DNA of 64,000 bases from Reichenbachiella ulvae (GTDB lineage Bacteria > Bacteroidota > Bacteroidia > Cytophagales > Cyclobacteriaceae): NCBI RefSeq assembly GCF_025833875.1, contig NZ_JAOYOD010000001.1:62001-126000 (forward strand). Reading direction: 5' to 3'. A model generated the notes under the pieces. The model searched no databases and was not told where the DNA came from. It saw only the letters and a program-made list of their open reading frames with translations. A program made the translations under genes and the position numbers. Within the stretch, counting starts at the first letter, position 1, and each line of letters opens with the position of its first letter. Below are positions 28,691 to 39,260 of the stretch, one piece after another.

Positions 28691-29200
28691 ATGAAAAAAT
28701 CAATCAAAACCTCTATCCTCATCGCGGGGACTTTGGTGGCTATCATCATTCTGCTGTCTACGCAGTTTGGTTATGGCCAATCCAGAAGTATCAGTCTACG
28801 GATGCAAAACGTGACTTTAGAGCAAGTGATTCTCACGCTCAAGGAGCAAACAGATATCGTCTTCATTTTCAATCACGAGAAGGTGCAGCAAATAACAAAC
28901 GTGAGTGTGGACATCCAGAACGGAACAGTAGAAGAGGTGTTGGATCAGGCCCTGGAGGGTAAAGACCTAACCTACGAGCGCGTAGGAGATAAAATCGTGA
29001 TAGCCACCAAGGGAGAAGCCAAATCTGCTAATGGATCGGGACTGAAACAGACTGTCCGGGGCAAAACACTGGATCGGGATTCGCAATTGCCGCTGCCCTA
29101 TGTGACTGTGGCAGTGCTGGGTACGCAACCGCTACTGGGAGCTGTGTCAGACATTGACGGCAATTTTGTGATCGAAAATGTACCGGTAGGGAGAATATGA
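28691..29200 (+). CDS. TonB-dependent receptor, N-terminal fragment (STN + CarboxypepD_reg), frameshifted
   Basis: The first 169 codons of a receptor. A membrane/signal segment (MKKSIKTSILIAGTLVAIII) is followed by an STN (secretin/TonB N-terminal) domain (about 32-105: ISLRMQNVTLEQVILTLKEQ, NGTVEEVLDQAL) that contacts FecR, and then the beginning of a carboxypeptidase-regulatory-like domain (TVRGKTLDRDSQLPLPYVTV). The frame ends at TGA 29198-29200 in the middle of that domain. Removing one A near 29194 joins it exactly to the next open frame (VPVGRYDIRMSYVGYAD). It is either a recent pseudogene, a sequencing error or, less likely, a programmed +1 shift. Confidence 0.85.
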   Translation: MKKSIKTSILIAGTLVAIIILLSTQFGYGQSRSISLRMQNVTLEQVILTLKEQTDIVFIFNHEKVQQITNVSVDIQNGTVEEVLDQALEGKDLTYERVGDKIVIATKGEAKSANGSGLKQTVRGKTLDRDSQLPLPYVTVAVLGTQPLLGAVSDIDGNFVIENVPVGRI

Positions 29201-29207
29201 TATCCGT

Positions 29208-31319
29208 ATGTCCTATGTGGGATATGCAGATGCCGTGTTGCCAGAAGTGCTGGTAGGCTCGGCTAAGGAAGTGGTGTTATCTGCCGAGCTGACAGAGCAA
29301 GTGCAGGCGCTGGAAGGGGTGACTGTATCTGTAGATCGGGATGAACCACTCAATGACATGGCTACTGTGAGCGCTAAGGTGTTCAATGCCGAGGAGGCCA
29401 AACGCTATGCAGCGAGTTTCAGCGATCCGGCCCGCATGGCACAGTCCTTTGCTGGCGTATCTACTGGCGATGATGCGTCCAATGAGATTATCATTCGTGG
29501 CAACTCTCCCAATTGGCTGCTTTGGAGGGTAGAAGGAGTGGAGGTGCCCAGCCCAAACCACTTTGCCGAAGAGGGCTATTCTGGAGGTGCAGTGAGTATT
29601 CTCAGTGCCAATCTGCTGGGAAGCTCTGACTTCTACACGGGCGCTTTCCCCTCCGAGTATGGCAATGCGCTTTCGGGTGTCTTTGATATCAACTTAAGAA
29701 AGGGAAACAATCGTGAGAATGAATACACGGTACAGCTGGGAGTATTGGGAGTTGATCTCTCGGCCGAGGGTCCTTTCAAGAAAGGCTATGATGGGTCCTT
29801 CCTCTTCAATTATCGCTATTCCACCTTGTCGATTCTCAACGATCTGAATTTTGAGATCTCTGAAAATGCCTTGCCTAACTATCAAGATCTCTCATTTAAA
29901 TTGAACTTTCCAACCAAGCGAATAGGGACCTTTTCTCTCTGGGGGATAGGTGGCTTATCAGACGTACATGAAGAATTTATACCTAGCCCTGAACTCGGAG
30001 AAAATCTGGAAGATGGATATAGGGATGTGACCGAAACGGGGATGTATGCCACCGGGCTAAGTCACGAAATCTTTCTGGATCAACAATCTTATGTGCGTAC
30101 GGTGATTTCTTCTTCGATGAGTTTCAGTGGCGAGGACTATGAGGAGATGAATGACCAGGGACAGATGAGACCCGAATTCAATGACGATCTTCAAAACAGA
30201 GCGACTCGTATTAGCTCCTATTACAACAGGAAATTGTCCAGTCGTACCACTATGCGCGCTGGAGGGATATATAACTCGCTCAATCTCAATTACTACACCA
30301 GACAAAGGGAGGAAGACACAGATGCATGGGACACCTATCTGGATAGTCATGATCAGACGCAGCTCTATCAGTTGTACTTTCAGGCCAGGTACAAGTTTAC
30401 CAACGATATCTCTATGACTTATGGCTTGCACTATTCACATTTCGCTCTCAGTAGGGACAATTCTCTGGAGCCAAGACTGGGGCTGTCAGTAGCCCTGAAT
30501 CACAATCAAAAGGTGAGTATAGGAGCAGGGCTTCATAGCAGACACGAAAATTTGCCCGTTTACTTCGTGAAAGCCACTGATGATCTGGGTAATGTGTCTT
30601 ACCCTAATGGAGATTTGGAATTGACCAAAGCAGTGCATTTTGTCGCCAGTTATGAAAAGAAATTTTGGGAAGACTTTTCTTTCAAAGCAGAGGGCTACTT
30701 TCAGTATATCATGAACCTGCCTGTGTCTACCAACCCTGATGAGCTCTGGTCGCCGATCTTCGGAGGACTGATCCCAGACGATACCCTGGCCAATATAGGT
30801 AAAGGCCGCAACTACGGCCTGGAATTGACCCTGCAGAAGTACTTCACCCACAATTATTACTTTTTGATCACGTCCTCTTTGTTTGATTCCAAATATCAGG
30901 CGGCAGATGGGAAATGGAGAGACAGTCGCTACAATGTCGGTTTCATTAACAATCTGGTAGGCGGTAAGGAATTTCAATGGGGAGATAATAAGATGATCGG
31001 TTTAAATGCCAAATTGATTTGGTCAGGAGGCAAGCGCTATGTCCCCGTCGATCTGGAGCAATCCATCCTCGAAGGAGAAACAGTTTATCAGGAAGGGGAT
31101 TTGTTTCCTGTTCAGTCAAAGGACTATTTGAGGCTCGATATTGGGGCAGAGCTTCACTTTTACAAGTCCAAATCAGAGCATGTCATATCCCTGAACGTAC
31201 AAAATGCGACCAATCGCATGAATATCTGGTACGAAGACTATGATAGTGTCAAAGAGGAAGTTTACTTATACCCCATGGCCGGTCTAATACCAATATTGAA
31301 CTACCGCATTGAGTTTTAG
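29208..31319 (+). CDS. TonB-dependent receptor, plug and barrel fragment, frameshifted
   Basis: The rest of the receptor begun at 28691, in the next frame. It has the end of the regulatory-like domain (MSYVGYADAVLPEVLV), a plug (about 55-165: NEIIIRGNSPNWLLWRVEGVEVPSPNHFAEEG) and a large beta-barrel ending in the aromatic-terminated LNYRIEF. The real frame reaches back to about 29196 through a single-base offset; the ATG at 29208 is just the first in this fragment and has no signal peptide, so alone it could not reach the outer membrane. No SusD gene is near, and the sigma/FecR neighbours mark it as the signalling receptor of that set. Confidence 0.87.
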   Translation: MSYVGYADAVLPEVLVGSAKEVVLSAELTEQVQALEGVTVSVDRDEPLNDMATVSAKVFNAEEAKRYAASFSDPARMAQSFAGVSTGDDASNEIIIRGNSPNWLLWRVEGVEVPSPNHFAEEGYSGGAVSILSANLLGSSDFYTGAFPSEYGNALSGVFDINLRKGNNRENEYTVQLGVLGVDLSAEGPFKKGYDGSFLFNYRYSTLSILNDLNFEISENALPNYQDLSFKLNFPTKRIGTFSLWGIGGLSDVHEEFIPSPELGENLEDGYRDVTETGMYATGLSHEIFLDQQSYVRTVISSSMSFSGEDYEEMNDQGQMRPEFNDDLQNRATRISSYYNRKLSSRTTMRAGGIYNSLNLNYYTRQREEDTDAWDTYLDSHDQTQLYQLYFQARYKFTNDISMTYGLHYSHFALSRDNSLEPRLGLSVALNHNQKVSIGAGLHSRHENLPVYFVKATDDLGNVSYPNGDLELTKAVHFVASYEKKFWEDFSFKAEGYFQYIMNLPVSTNPDELWSPIFGGLIPDDTLANIGKGRNYGLELTLQKYFTHNYYFLITSSLFDSKYQAADGKWRDSRYNVGFINNLVGGKEFQWGDNKMIGLNAKLIWSGGKRYVPVDLEQSILEGETVYQEGDLFPVQSKDYLRLDIGAELHFYKSKSEHVISLNVQNATNRMNIWYEDYDSVKEEVYLYPMAGLIPILNYRIEF

Positions 31320-31459
31320 ATCCATGACTGAGTTTTATTGTCCTTTTTTATCTTTTTGCTAAACTAGCTCGATTGCAATCCTTTTATTCTTGAAAAAATC
31401 TTATCTTAAGGATATCCATCCCGAAGAATTATCCTAGTAGCAGAGGTAGTTTTACTATT

Positions 31460-31478
31460 ATGTGTAATAAGTACACTT
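31460..31478. promoter_or_regulatory. AraR-type operator at HTCS1 promoter
   Basis: ATGTGTAATAAGTACACTT, matching the palindrome found at araR, araB and the symporter. A -7 element TACCTTTG follows at 31485-31492 (consensus TAnnTTTG), so the box covers the -33 region. Confidence 0.7.
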
Positions 31479-31551
31479 TATAATTACCTTTGACAGGCAT
31501 GAAAATGAATCGGTCTGATTCAAATATGGTTGAGAGATAAAATTATTGACA

Positions 31552-34500
31552 ATGAGTAAAAGGATTGCGATATGGGTTGTTCTGCTGTTTAGCTTCCATA
31601 CTATCTGGTCTCAGCATTACAGGTTCAAGCATTTGACTACAGAGAATGGCTTGGCGCAAAACATGGTAGACTGCATGTTGCAGGACAGCCAGGGCTACAT
31701 TTGGTTGGGTACCTGGAATGGTCTTTGCAAATATGATGGCTACACTTTCGAGACTTTTGATAGTCGTGCTGGTGGCGAATCTACGCTCGGCAATAATTTT
31801 GTTTATGCTTTACAGGAGGATCAATTCGGCAACATATGGGTCGGTACGCGCAAAGGCCTATTTGTGTATCTATATAATCGCAAGGTTTTTCGTTTAGTTG
31901 ATTTGAGCCAGTATGGTGTTTCTAATCAATCTTCTTTTCATTCTATTTACTCCAACAAAAAAGGAGAATTACACATCGGTTCAAGCGAAGGATTGACCTC
32001 TCTTAAAATCAATAATTCGAAAGGTGAAACTACCTTGATCCGTCATCTTTACCTCAATCAAAAAGAAGGGTTGAACGGTGGAGTGGTTTCTGCCATAGTA
32101 GAAGATACCAGAGGTCAAGTATGGGTAGGGACTGATTCTGCTCTATATACACTCAATAAAGAAGGCGAAATCATGAGTCAGCACCAATTTGATGAGACGA
32201 ATCCTGAAAGCCTGTCCGCCAATTTGATACATGATTTACATGTGACCAGAGATGGTCAGTTATGGGTAGCTACCGAGGTAGGTTTGAATCAATATGATCC
32301 GATCAGAGATGCCTTTGTTCGCTACTATTACCAGCCTGATGACCCTAATAATAGTTTGTTGCACAATACGGTCATGAACCTGGAAGAGAGTCATGGTAAT
32401 TTGCTCATTGCCACTTTGGGGGGGCTCACTATTATGAATAGGAATACAGGGAAGCTATCTAATTACAGGAACAATCCTACAGACAATTTTAGCTTGAATA
32501 ATGATTTCTTGAATTGCCTTATGATTGATGATGAAGAGAACATTTGGATTGGCACAGAAAGGGGAGGCGTGAACATCATCAACTCCAGACAGAACAGTTT
32601 TGAACAGATCAAGTTCGAAATCGGTAACTCAAATAGTCTTAGTCATAGTACGGTCAATTCTATCTATGAAGATGAGGAATACTTATGGATAGGGACAGCA
32701 GGCGGTGGTCTCAATCGGGTCAATAAGCAAACTCAAAAGTTTGTACATTTTCAATTCAACTCTCCGAGTCAGAGGCAGATCTCTAGCAATTTTATTACCA
32801 AGATTTACCGAATGAAAAATGGTGAGCTCTGGGTGGGGACCTGGGGTCAGGGCATCAATGTTTTACCAGAAGGTCGCTCGGATGGTCCCTTCCAGACCTT
32901 GGCGGAAACTGATTCAGGCATCATCAATCCATTTATTTCTTCAATTATAGAGGATAAGTGGGGCTATGTATGGATAGGTACCTTAGGAGGACTATACCGT
33001 CTGGACCGAAAAACTGGTGATGTATTGCGGGTACAACCAGTAAATCAGAAAGTTTTGGTATCCGGAGTGGGATGTCTAACGATAGATTATCAGGGAAAGC
33101 TGTGGGTAGGAACCCGTGAAGGACTCTTTCGTCTTGATCCGCTACAACCCAATGAAAGCATTCAAACCTTTCGTCACCAGGACAATAACTCTAATTCAAT
33201 TAGCGGTAACTATGTGATTTCGCTCATAGAGGATCATGTGGGCAACATGTGGGCTGGTACTTATGGTCAGGGGATCAACAAAATTAAAATCAATGACAAA
33301 TCGGTGAGAATCACTCGCTATGATACTCAATCGGGGCTCAGTAACAATATCGTATTTGGTATTGAGGAAGATCGGGATCATTTTTTGTGGTTGTGTACGG
33401 ATTATGGTTTGAGTCGTTTTGACCCTAAAACGGAAACTTGTAGGAATTTTTATGTCTCTGATGGGTTATTGAATAATCAATATTATTGGTCTTCCACATT
33501 CAAAAATAAAGAGGGTAAACTCTATTTTGGAGGAATGAATGGTGTGGATGTTTTGCATCCAGACTGGATCAGTGAAGAAATTGATCAGCCGGAGGTAGTC
33601 ATTACTGACCTGAAACTACTGGACCAATCAGTGGTTCCGCATCAATCCTACAATGGAGTTGAGGTAACAGAAAACTTAATCTCGAAAGCCAAAGAGATTA
33701 CCCTTTCATATAAGGAGAAGATTGTGTCGCTGGAGTTTTCGACATTCAATTTTTTGGATTCAGATTTGATCACCTATGCCTATTATTTGGATGGATTTGA
33801 TCAGCAGTGGAATTATATCGGTTCCAAAAGACATTTTGCAAGCTATACCAACCTGAAGCCTGGCGAGTATACCTTTAAGGTCAAGGCAGCTGGTCCGAAT
33901 GGTATTTACAATGAGTCCCCCACAGAACTTAAAATCAGTATTTCACCTCCTTTTTGGGAAACCGTTTGGTTTCAGCTGTTGGCAGTGATACTTATAGCCA
34001 CGGGATTTGTTGCTTATATCCGTTTCAGGACCTATAGTTTGAAAAGACAAAAGGAGATACTAGCCAAACAGGTGCAAGAAAGGACAGAGGAAATCAATCG
34101 TCAGAAAGAGGCCTTGACCTACCAATCTATGCAATTGCAAAAGACGAACGCCACACTGGAAGAAAAGCAGAAGTTCATCGAAGGGCAAAATTCGCAGTTG
34201 GAAAGTAAAAATCGTGAGATTGGTGAAAGAAGGGATGAATTGCTAGAATTGAATAACAAACTGAAATTGGTCAGTCAGCTTCGATTGAGCTTTTTCACCA
34301 ATATCTCTCACGAGTTCAGGACTCCTCTGACCTTGATTATTGGACCTTTAGAGCGCTTGATGAACAATTATAGCTTTGGTGAGGAGGTTAAGAATAATTT
34401 AGAGGTCATTAATCGAAATGCCAAGAGATTGCTCCATTTGATCAATGAGATCATGGAATTTAGAAAGATTGAGCAGGGTAAATCAGAATTAAAAGTGGGC

Positions 34501-35898
34501 CATGGTAATATTGAACATTTTTCCCGTCAGATCTTTGAAGCCTTCACTCCTTTGGCAGAAATCAAGGAAATTGACTTTAGTTTTGAAGCTCATCAAATAC
34601 CCGATAAGGTTTGGTTTGACTCGGAGAAAATAGAGAATATACTTTACAACTTGCTCTCCAATGCATTTAAGTATACACCAAACAAAGGAGCGATTAAAGT
34701 ACAGTTGGCGGTACTGAAGGCGGAAGAAAGTCGATTGAACTTGGATTCAGATGAAAACACGCAAGGTCAGGAGGTAGTAAGTATCAAGGTCATTGATAGT
34801 GGATCAGGTATCAGTGAGGAGAATTTGCCTTTGATTTTCAAGCGTTTTTATAGAATTGAGTCTGAGGATGCCTTCAAAATTGGCGGATCAGGTATTGGTT
34901 TGGCGATTACTGAAGAGTTAATTAAGGCTCATCATGGAGACATTTTCGTAAGTAGTGAAATAGGTGAAGGTTCGGTTTTCGAAATCCAGTTTCCAAGCAT
35001 TTATCAATCAGGAGAGGAATTGAGCTTCGTTCAACCTGATCAACCCAATATCCAATCTCAGATAGAGATTTTGAAAAATGAGTTGATGATCCGAAGGGAG
35101 GAGCCTGAGCAAAAGGAAGAGCTTTCTATCAATGATGATAAGTCGACCATTCTAGTAGTAGAGGACAATTTGGATCTTCGCAAATTCATTTCGCTTAGGC
35201 TTAGCGAAAAATACAATATAGTTGAAGCCAGCAACGGATTAAAAGGGCTTGAGTTTGCTGAAAAGTATAATCCTGACCTGATCGTCAGTGATGTGATGAT
35301 GCCCCAGATGGATGGATTTGAAATGTGCACCTCCATCAAAAACAACTTTAGTACGAGTCACATACCGGTCATTCTCCTTACAGCAAAATCATCTGTCGAA
35401 AATCAAATTGAAGGATTGCAAATCGGAGCAGATGACTATTTGCCTAAGCCTTTCAATTTTGAATTGCTGGAAGCAAGAATTGCCAATTTGATAGAGTCTA
35501 GGAGAAGACTGCGTCAACAATTTCAGCAAGAGGACGAAATACAGCCAGCAGCTGTTGCACAGAATACCAAAGATCAAAGATTCATGGAGAGAGCGGTTCA
35601 GTTGGTAGAAGAGCAGTATTCTAATTCTGAATTCGGATCTAAGGATTTGGTGACCGCATTGGGGATCAGTAGAAGTTTGCTGCACAAGAAATTGACTTCC
35701 CTTACAGGACATTCAGCCTCAGAGTTTATCAACCACCTCAAGATGAAGAAGTCCAAGGAATTGCTGAGAGAGGGAGATAAGAATATTTCGGAAGTAGCCT
35801 ACGCAGTAGGGTTCAATGATCCTAAATATTTCTCCAGATTGTTCAGTAAGCATTTTGGATATTCGCCCAAAAAGTACCAGGAAAAGCTCTTTCAATGA
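31552..35898 (+). CDS. Hybrid two-component system regulator (HTCS1) of the arabinan locus
   Basis: A 1448-residue single-chain sensor, kinase and transcription factor. A signal/anchor segment is followed by a periplasmic two-bladed propeller sensor of repeated Reg_prop units (WLGTWNGLCKYDG, WVGTRKGLF, WIGTAGGGLNR and others), a Y_Y_Y domain (about 735-800), a membrane helix (about 803-825), a coiled linker, HisKA with His920 (NISHEFRTPL), an ATPase domain, a receiver domain with Asp1247 (VSDVMMPQMDGF) and a C-terminal AraC-type HTH (GYSPKKYQEKLF). ATG 31552 is preferred to the TTG at 31546. It would sense arabino-oligosaccharides in the periplasm and activate the adjacent susC operon. An AraR box sits in its promoter. 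Confidence 0.94.
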   Translation: MSKRIAIWVVLLFSFHTIWSQHYRFKHLTTENGLAQNMVDCMLQDSQGYIWLGTWNGLCKYDGYTFETFDSRAGGESTLGNNFVYALQEDQFGNIWVGTRKGLFVYLYNRKVFRLVDLSQYGVSNQSSFHSIYSNKKGELHIGSSEGLTSLKINNSKGETTLIRHLYLNQKEGLNGGVVSAIVEDTRGQVWVGTDSALYTLNKEGEIMSQHQFDETNPESLSANLIHDLHVTRDGQLWVATEVGLNQYDPIRDAFVRYYYQPDDPNNSLLHNTVMNLEESHGNLLIATLGGLTIMNRNTGKLSNYRNNPTDNFSLNNDFLNCLMIDDEENIWIGTERGGVNIINSRQNSFEQIKFEIGNSNSLSHSTVNSIYEDEEYLWIGTAGGGLNRVNKQTQKFVHFQFNSPSQRQISSNFITKIYRMKNGELWVGTWGQGINVLPEGRSDGPFQTLAETDSGIINPFISSIIEDKWGYVWIGTLGGLYRLDRKTGDVLRVQPVNQKVLVSGVGCLTIDYQGKLWVGTREGLFRLDPLQPNESIQTFRHQDNNSNSISGNYVISLIEDHVGNMWAGTYGQGINKIKINDKSVRITRYDTQSGLSNNIVFGIEEDRDHFLWLCTDYGLSRFDPKTETCRNFYVSDGLLNNQYYWSSTFKNKEGKLYFGGMNGVDVLHPDWISEEIDQPEVVITDLKLLDQSVVPHQSYNGVEVTENLISKAKEITLSYKEKIVSLEFSTFNFLDSDLITYAYYLDGFDQQWNYIGSKRHFASYTNLKPGEYTFKVKAAGPNGIYNESPTELKISISPPFWETVWFQLLAVILIATGFVAYIRFRTYSLKRQKEILAKQVQERTEEINRQKEALTYQSMQLQKTNATLEEKQKFIEGQNSQLESKNREIGERRDELLELNNKLKLVSQLRLSFFTNISHEFRTPLTLIIGPLERLMNNYSFGEEVKNNLEVINRNAKRLLHLINEIMEFRKIEQGKSELKVGHGNIEHFSRQIFEAFTPLAEIKEIDFSFEAHQIPDKVWFDSEKIENILYNLLSNAFKYTPNKGAIKVQLAVLKAEESRLNLDSDENTQGQEVVSIKVIDSGSGISEENLPLIFKRFYRIESEDAFKIGGSGIGLAITEELIKAHHGDIFVSSEIGEGSVFEIQFPSIYQSGEELSFVQPDQPNIQSQIEILKNELMIRREEPEQKEELSINDDKSTILVVEDNLDLRKFISLRLSEKYNIVEASNGLKGLEFAEKYNPDLIVSDVMMPQMDGFEMCTSIKNNFSTSHIPVILLTAKSSVENQIEGLQIGADDYLPKPFNFELLEARIANLIESRRRLRQQFQQEDEIQPAAVAQNTKDQRFMERAVQLVEEQYSNSEFGSKDLVTALGISRSLLHKKLTSLTGHSASEFINHLKMKKSKELLREGDKNISEVAYAVGFNDPKYFSRLFSKHFGYSPKKYQEKLFQ

Positions 35899-35963
35899 TT
35901 ACACTTTCACTTTTCCACACAGTCGGCCATGGATTGTATGTGTAAGGGTGGATTTATGTTTAC

Positions 35964-35982
35964 GACAGGTAGATTATCTGTC
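35964..35982. promoter_or_regulatory. Inverted repeat upstream of susC
   Basis: GACAGGTAGATTATCTGTC has 8-bp arms with one mismatch around GAT. It lies 169 bases before the susC start and is a candidate site for the HTCS1 DNA-binding domain. A short hairpin TCGGG/CCCGA is at 36093-36107. Confidence 0.35.
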
Positions 35983-36150
35983 AAAACACAGTTTGCAAAT
36001 CGTTGAAATACAGGTAAATGAACAATTGTCCAATCTAAATACACATGGCTCCACCTGATTTGTCCCTTCCATTCTAATCTTTACAATCACGATCGGGGTT
36101 TTCCCGACGTGTTATGACTAAATGTTTAACTATTAAGAACTAAGTATGAT

Positions 36151-39100
36151 ATGAAAAGTTTTACTAAAAGTTTCTATTTGTGCTTGCTAATGATATTAGT
36201 GAGTACTTCCATTTTTGCTCAAGGCTCGTCGATTACGGGTAGAGTAGTGGATGCAGAAATGGGCGATGCTCTGCCAGGAGCAACGGTATTAGAAAAAGGT
36301 ACTTCCAATGGAACTGTGTCTGATATTGATGGTAATTATAGTATTACAGTAAGTGGACCAGATGCAGTATTGGTTGTGTCTTTTGTAGGGTATTTATCTC
36401 AAGAGATCGCGGTTGGTTCGAGATCAACGGTAGATATCAAATTAAATGCTGATGTAGCTTCATTAGAAGAGGTTGTTGTGATTGGTTATGGTACAAAAAA
36501 GAAGTCAGATGTGACTACTTCTATTGCAACAGCAGATCCTGAAATTGTAACTAAGAATGCTTCTAATGATGTTAGAAATGCATTGAAAGGACAGGTAGCA
36601 GGTGTGTCTATTCAAGGTGGTGGAGAGCCAGGGAACGAACCTCAAGTTAAGATCCGTGGTACAGCTAGTTTTGGAAATAACAATCCCCTTTACATTGTAG
36701 ATGGAATTCAAACACCAATTAGCCAGGTACCTTCTCAGGATATTGAGTCTATTCAGGTACTTAAAGATGGTGCAGCCAATGCTATTTATGGTTCTCGTGG
36801 TGCCAATGGTGTAATTATCATTACGACTAAAAGAGGAAAGAAAGGTGGTTTACAAGTTAATTATAATGCCTACTACGGTGTTCAGAATGTAACTCGTCTT
36901 TATGATGTGACTAATGCTGCTGAGTATCAGGAATTGAATAATGAGGCAGTGACTGCTGCAATGCCATATAATTCTGAATTGGTTTTAGTGCCGACGAATG
37001 ATCCAAATTCTCCAGATTATGTTACTGATATAGATACAGATTGGCAGAAAGAAGGATACAAGCAAGGCAAGATACAGGAACACAACATTTCACTTTCTGG
37101 AGGAAATGAAAATTCTAATTTTTATCTAGGATTGAATTATTTTGATCAAACGGGCACAGCAGTAGGAAATGGCCCTAATTACGAGCGTTTGTCCTTAAGA
37201 ATTAATTCTGATCACAATCTGGGTAGTAAACTTAAGATAGGTCAGTCTTTGCAAATAGGTAATGAAGATAGAGACTTTGCGGCATTCCTAAAAGATGGGA
37301 ACTGGGTTCAGGATTTAACTAGAGCAATCCCAACGATGCCTATCTATGATGAGAATATGTTGAATGGATATGGTGGACCTGATGGTGTATTACATAGATC
37401 ATTGACTAATAATATTATTGGTATCAATAGTGTTTTGGTTAATAAAGGAACTAGAATAAGAACGGTAGGTAACCTTTATTTAGAATATGAGATAATTAAG
37501 GGACTGAAATTTAAGACTAGTGTAAGTGGTGAAAGAACAGATTGGAGAGATACAAGAGAACAACCTGTTTATGATTTCGGTACGACGTTTAATGATCCAG
37601 ATGGAGAGTTTTTTGACTGGAGAGGAACTGCTTATTTAACAACTATTGATAATACCTTGACTTATGCTAATGTTTTTGGAAAACATAGGGTTAACGCATT
37701 AATAGGTAACACTGTATTGAATGGCAAGTCAATTACTTTGAATGCTCATGCTGTTGTTATTGATCCTTTGACACCAACCGTTATAAATAATGCTCAGCAA
37801 TATAATGTGAGTGGTGGCGAGCAACAAAATAGGTTGACATCTTTATTTGGACGATTACAATACGATTTTGCTAATAAGTATTTTATTGAAGGATCAATTC
37901 GTCGTGATGGATCTTCAAGATTTGGTGAAAACATTCGTTATGGTGTCTTTCCAGCGGTTTCCGGGGGATGGAAAATTTCTGAGGAATCTTTTATGCAAAG
38001 TCTTACTTTTCTAGATCTCTTAAAACTAAGAGCTTCATATGGGGAAACAGGTAATCAGGAATTTGCCAATTATAATTATTCTACTTACGTCAACTCAAAT
38101 GCTCATGCTGTATTTGGGGGGCAATTGGCTTTTGGAGCAACTCAATTGAGATTCGGTAACCCAGATTTGAAGTGGGAGACTGTGATAACCAGAAATTTTG
38201 GTGTTGATATGGCGATGTTCAATAATAAGTTCACATTCTCTGCAGAGTACTATGAAAAAGAATCTGAAGATTTGTTATTGCAGCTGCCTGTTCCAAATAA
38301 CACTGGCTTGTATCCATGGGAAACTCCTTGGGTAAATGCAGGTGGAATTAAAAATAGTGGTTTAGAGTTTGTTGCAGGAATAAGTGATACAAAGGGTGAT
38401 TTTTCATATTCTGTGAATGCTAACTTCAGTACTCTTAAAAATGAAGTAGTAAGCTTAGGTAATGGTGAGCCAATTCATGGTAACACTAGTATTACGGAAG
38501 AAGGTGCGGAAATTGGTAGATTCTATGGTTACAAAATTGAAGGTATGTTCCAAACTCAAGAGGAAGTTGATGCTTTAAATGCAGGTGCTCCGGATGGCTT
38601 GTACCAAGAACCAAATACAGCTGCTGGTGATTTTATTTTTGCAGATGTAAATGGTGATGGTGAAATCACCCAAGATGATAGAGTTTATTTGGGGAGTGCA
38701 ATCCCAAAATACTACTATGGTGGTAGTATCACGGCAGGGTACAAGAATTTTGATTTTAACTTGAATTGGCATGGTCATGCAGGAAACAAGGTTTTGGATA
38801 TGGTAAGAGTGTCCTTAGAGAACGGGGCTGGTTATGCTAATTATGACAGAGCTTTGTTGGATAGATGGCAGCAGGAAGGGGATCAAACGGATATTCCCAG
38901 AATGGTTATTGGTGATCCTAATGGTAACGGAAGAGCTTCAGATAGATGGTTAGAGAACGGTAGTTTTGTAAGAATTTCTTCAATACAATTAGGTTACTCA
39001 CTTCCAGAATCTATTATTTCCAGAGCAAGAATTTCTAAGTTCAGAATCTATGGTTCAGTACTTAACCCAGTGGTATTTACGAAGTATCAGGGAACAGATC

Positions 39101-39234
39101 CTGAATTCGGTAACGATGGCTTATTCAATAGAGGTATAGCCATGTCTGATGCTCCAAATAAAGCTTTTAACAGTTTTACTGGAGGATTTCCTACTCCACG
39201 AACTTTCATGTTGGGAGTTCAAGTTCAATTCTAA
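36151..39234 (+). CDS. SusC/RagA-family TonB-linked outer-membrane transporter
   Basis: A 1027-residue TonB-dependent transporter of the SusC type. It has a signal peptide (about 1-24), a carboxypeptidase-regulatory-like domain (SSITGRVVDAEMGDALPGATV, 27-112), the SusC linker VVVIGYGTKKKSD, a plug (about 125-225: IRGTASFGNNNPLYIVDGIQ and NAIYGSRGANGVIIITTKRG) and a beta-barrel ending RTFMLGVQVQF. With the lipoprotein SusD encoded 26 bases downstream it forms the import complex for oligosaccharides. It is the first structural gene of the arabinan operon. A fairly high A/T usage at third positions sets susC and susD apart from nearby genes. Confidence 0.96.
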   Translation: MKSFTKSFYLCLLMILVSTSIFAQGSSITGRVVDAEMGDALPGATVLEKGTSNGTVSDIDGNYSITVSGPDAVLVVSFVGYLSQEIAVGSRSTVDIKLNADVASLEEVVVIGYGTKKKSDVTTSIATADPEIVTKNASNDVRNALKGQVAGVSIQGGGEPGNEPQVKIRGTASFGNNNPLYIVDGIQTPISQVPSQDIESIQVLKDGAANAIYGSRGANGVIIITTKRGKKGGLQVNYNAYYGVQNVTRLYDVTNAAEYQELNNEAVTAAMPYNSELVLVPTNDPNSPDYVTDIDTDWQKEGYKQGKIQEHNISLSGGNENSNFYLGLNYFDQTGTAVGNGPNYERLSLRINSDHNLGSKLKIGQSLQIGNEDRDFAAFLKDGNWVQDLTRAIPTMPIYDENMLNGYGGPDGVLHRSLTNNIIGINSVLVNKGTRIRTVGNLYLEYEIIKGLKFKTSVSGERTDWRDTREQPVYDFGTTFNDPDGEFFDWRGTAYLTTIDNTLTYANVFGKHRVNALIGNTVLNGKSITLNAHAVVIDPLTPTVINNAQQYNVSGGEQQNRLTSLFGRLQYDFANKYFIEGSIRRDGSSRFGENIRYGVFPAVSGGWKISEESFMQSLTFLDLLKLRASYGETGNQEFANYNYSTYVNSNAHAVFGGQLAFGATQLRFGNPDLKWETVITRNFGVDMAMFNNKFTFSAEYYEKESEDLLLQLPVPNNTGLYPWETPWVNAGGIKNSGLEFVAGISDTKGDFSYSVNANFSTLKNEVVSLGNGEPIHGNTSITEEGAEIGRFYGYKIEGMFQTQEEVDALNAGAPDGLYQEPNTAAGDFIFADVNGDGEITQDDRVYLGSAIPKYYYGGSITAGYKNFDFNLNWHGHAGNKVLDMVRVSLENGAGYANYDRALLDRWQQEGDQTDIPRMVIGDPNGNGRASDRWLENGSFVRISSIQLGYSLPESIISRARISKFRIYGSVLNPVVFTKYQGTDPEFGNDGLFNRGIAMSDAPNKAFNSFTGGFPTPRTFMLGVQVQF

Positions 39235-39260
39235 TTTGTGAATTAAAAAATTGAATCGAA

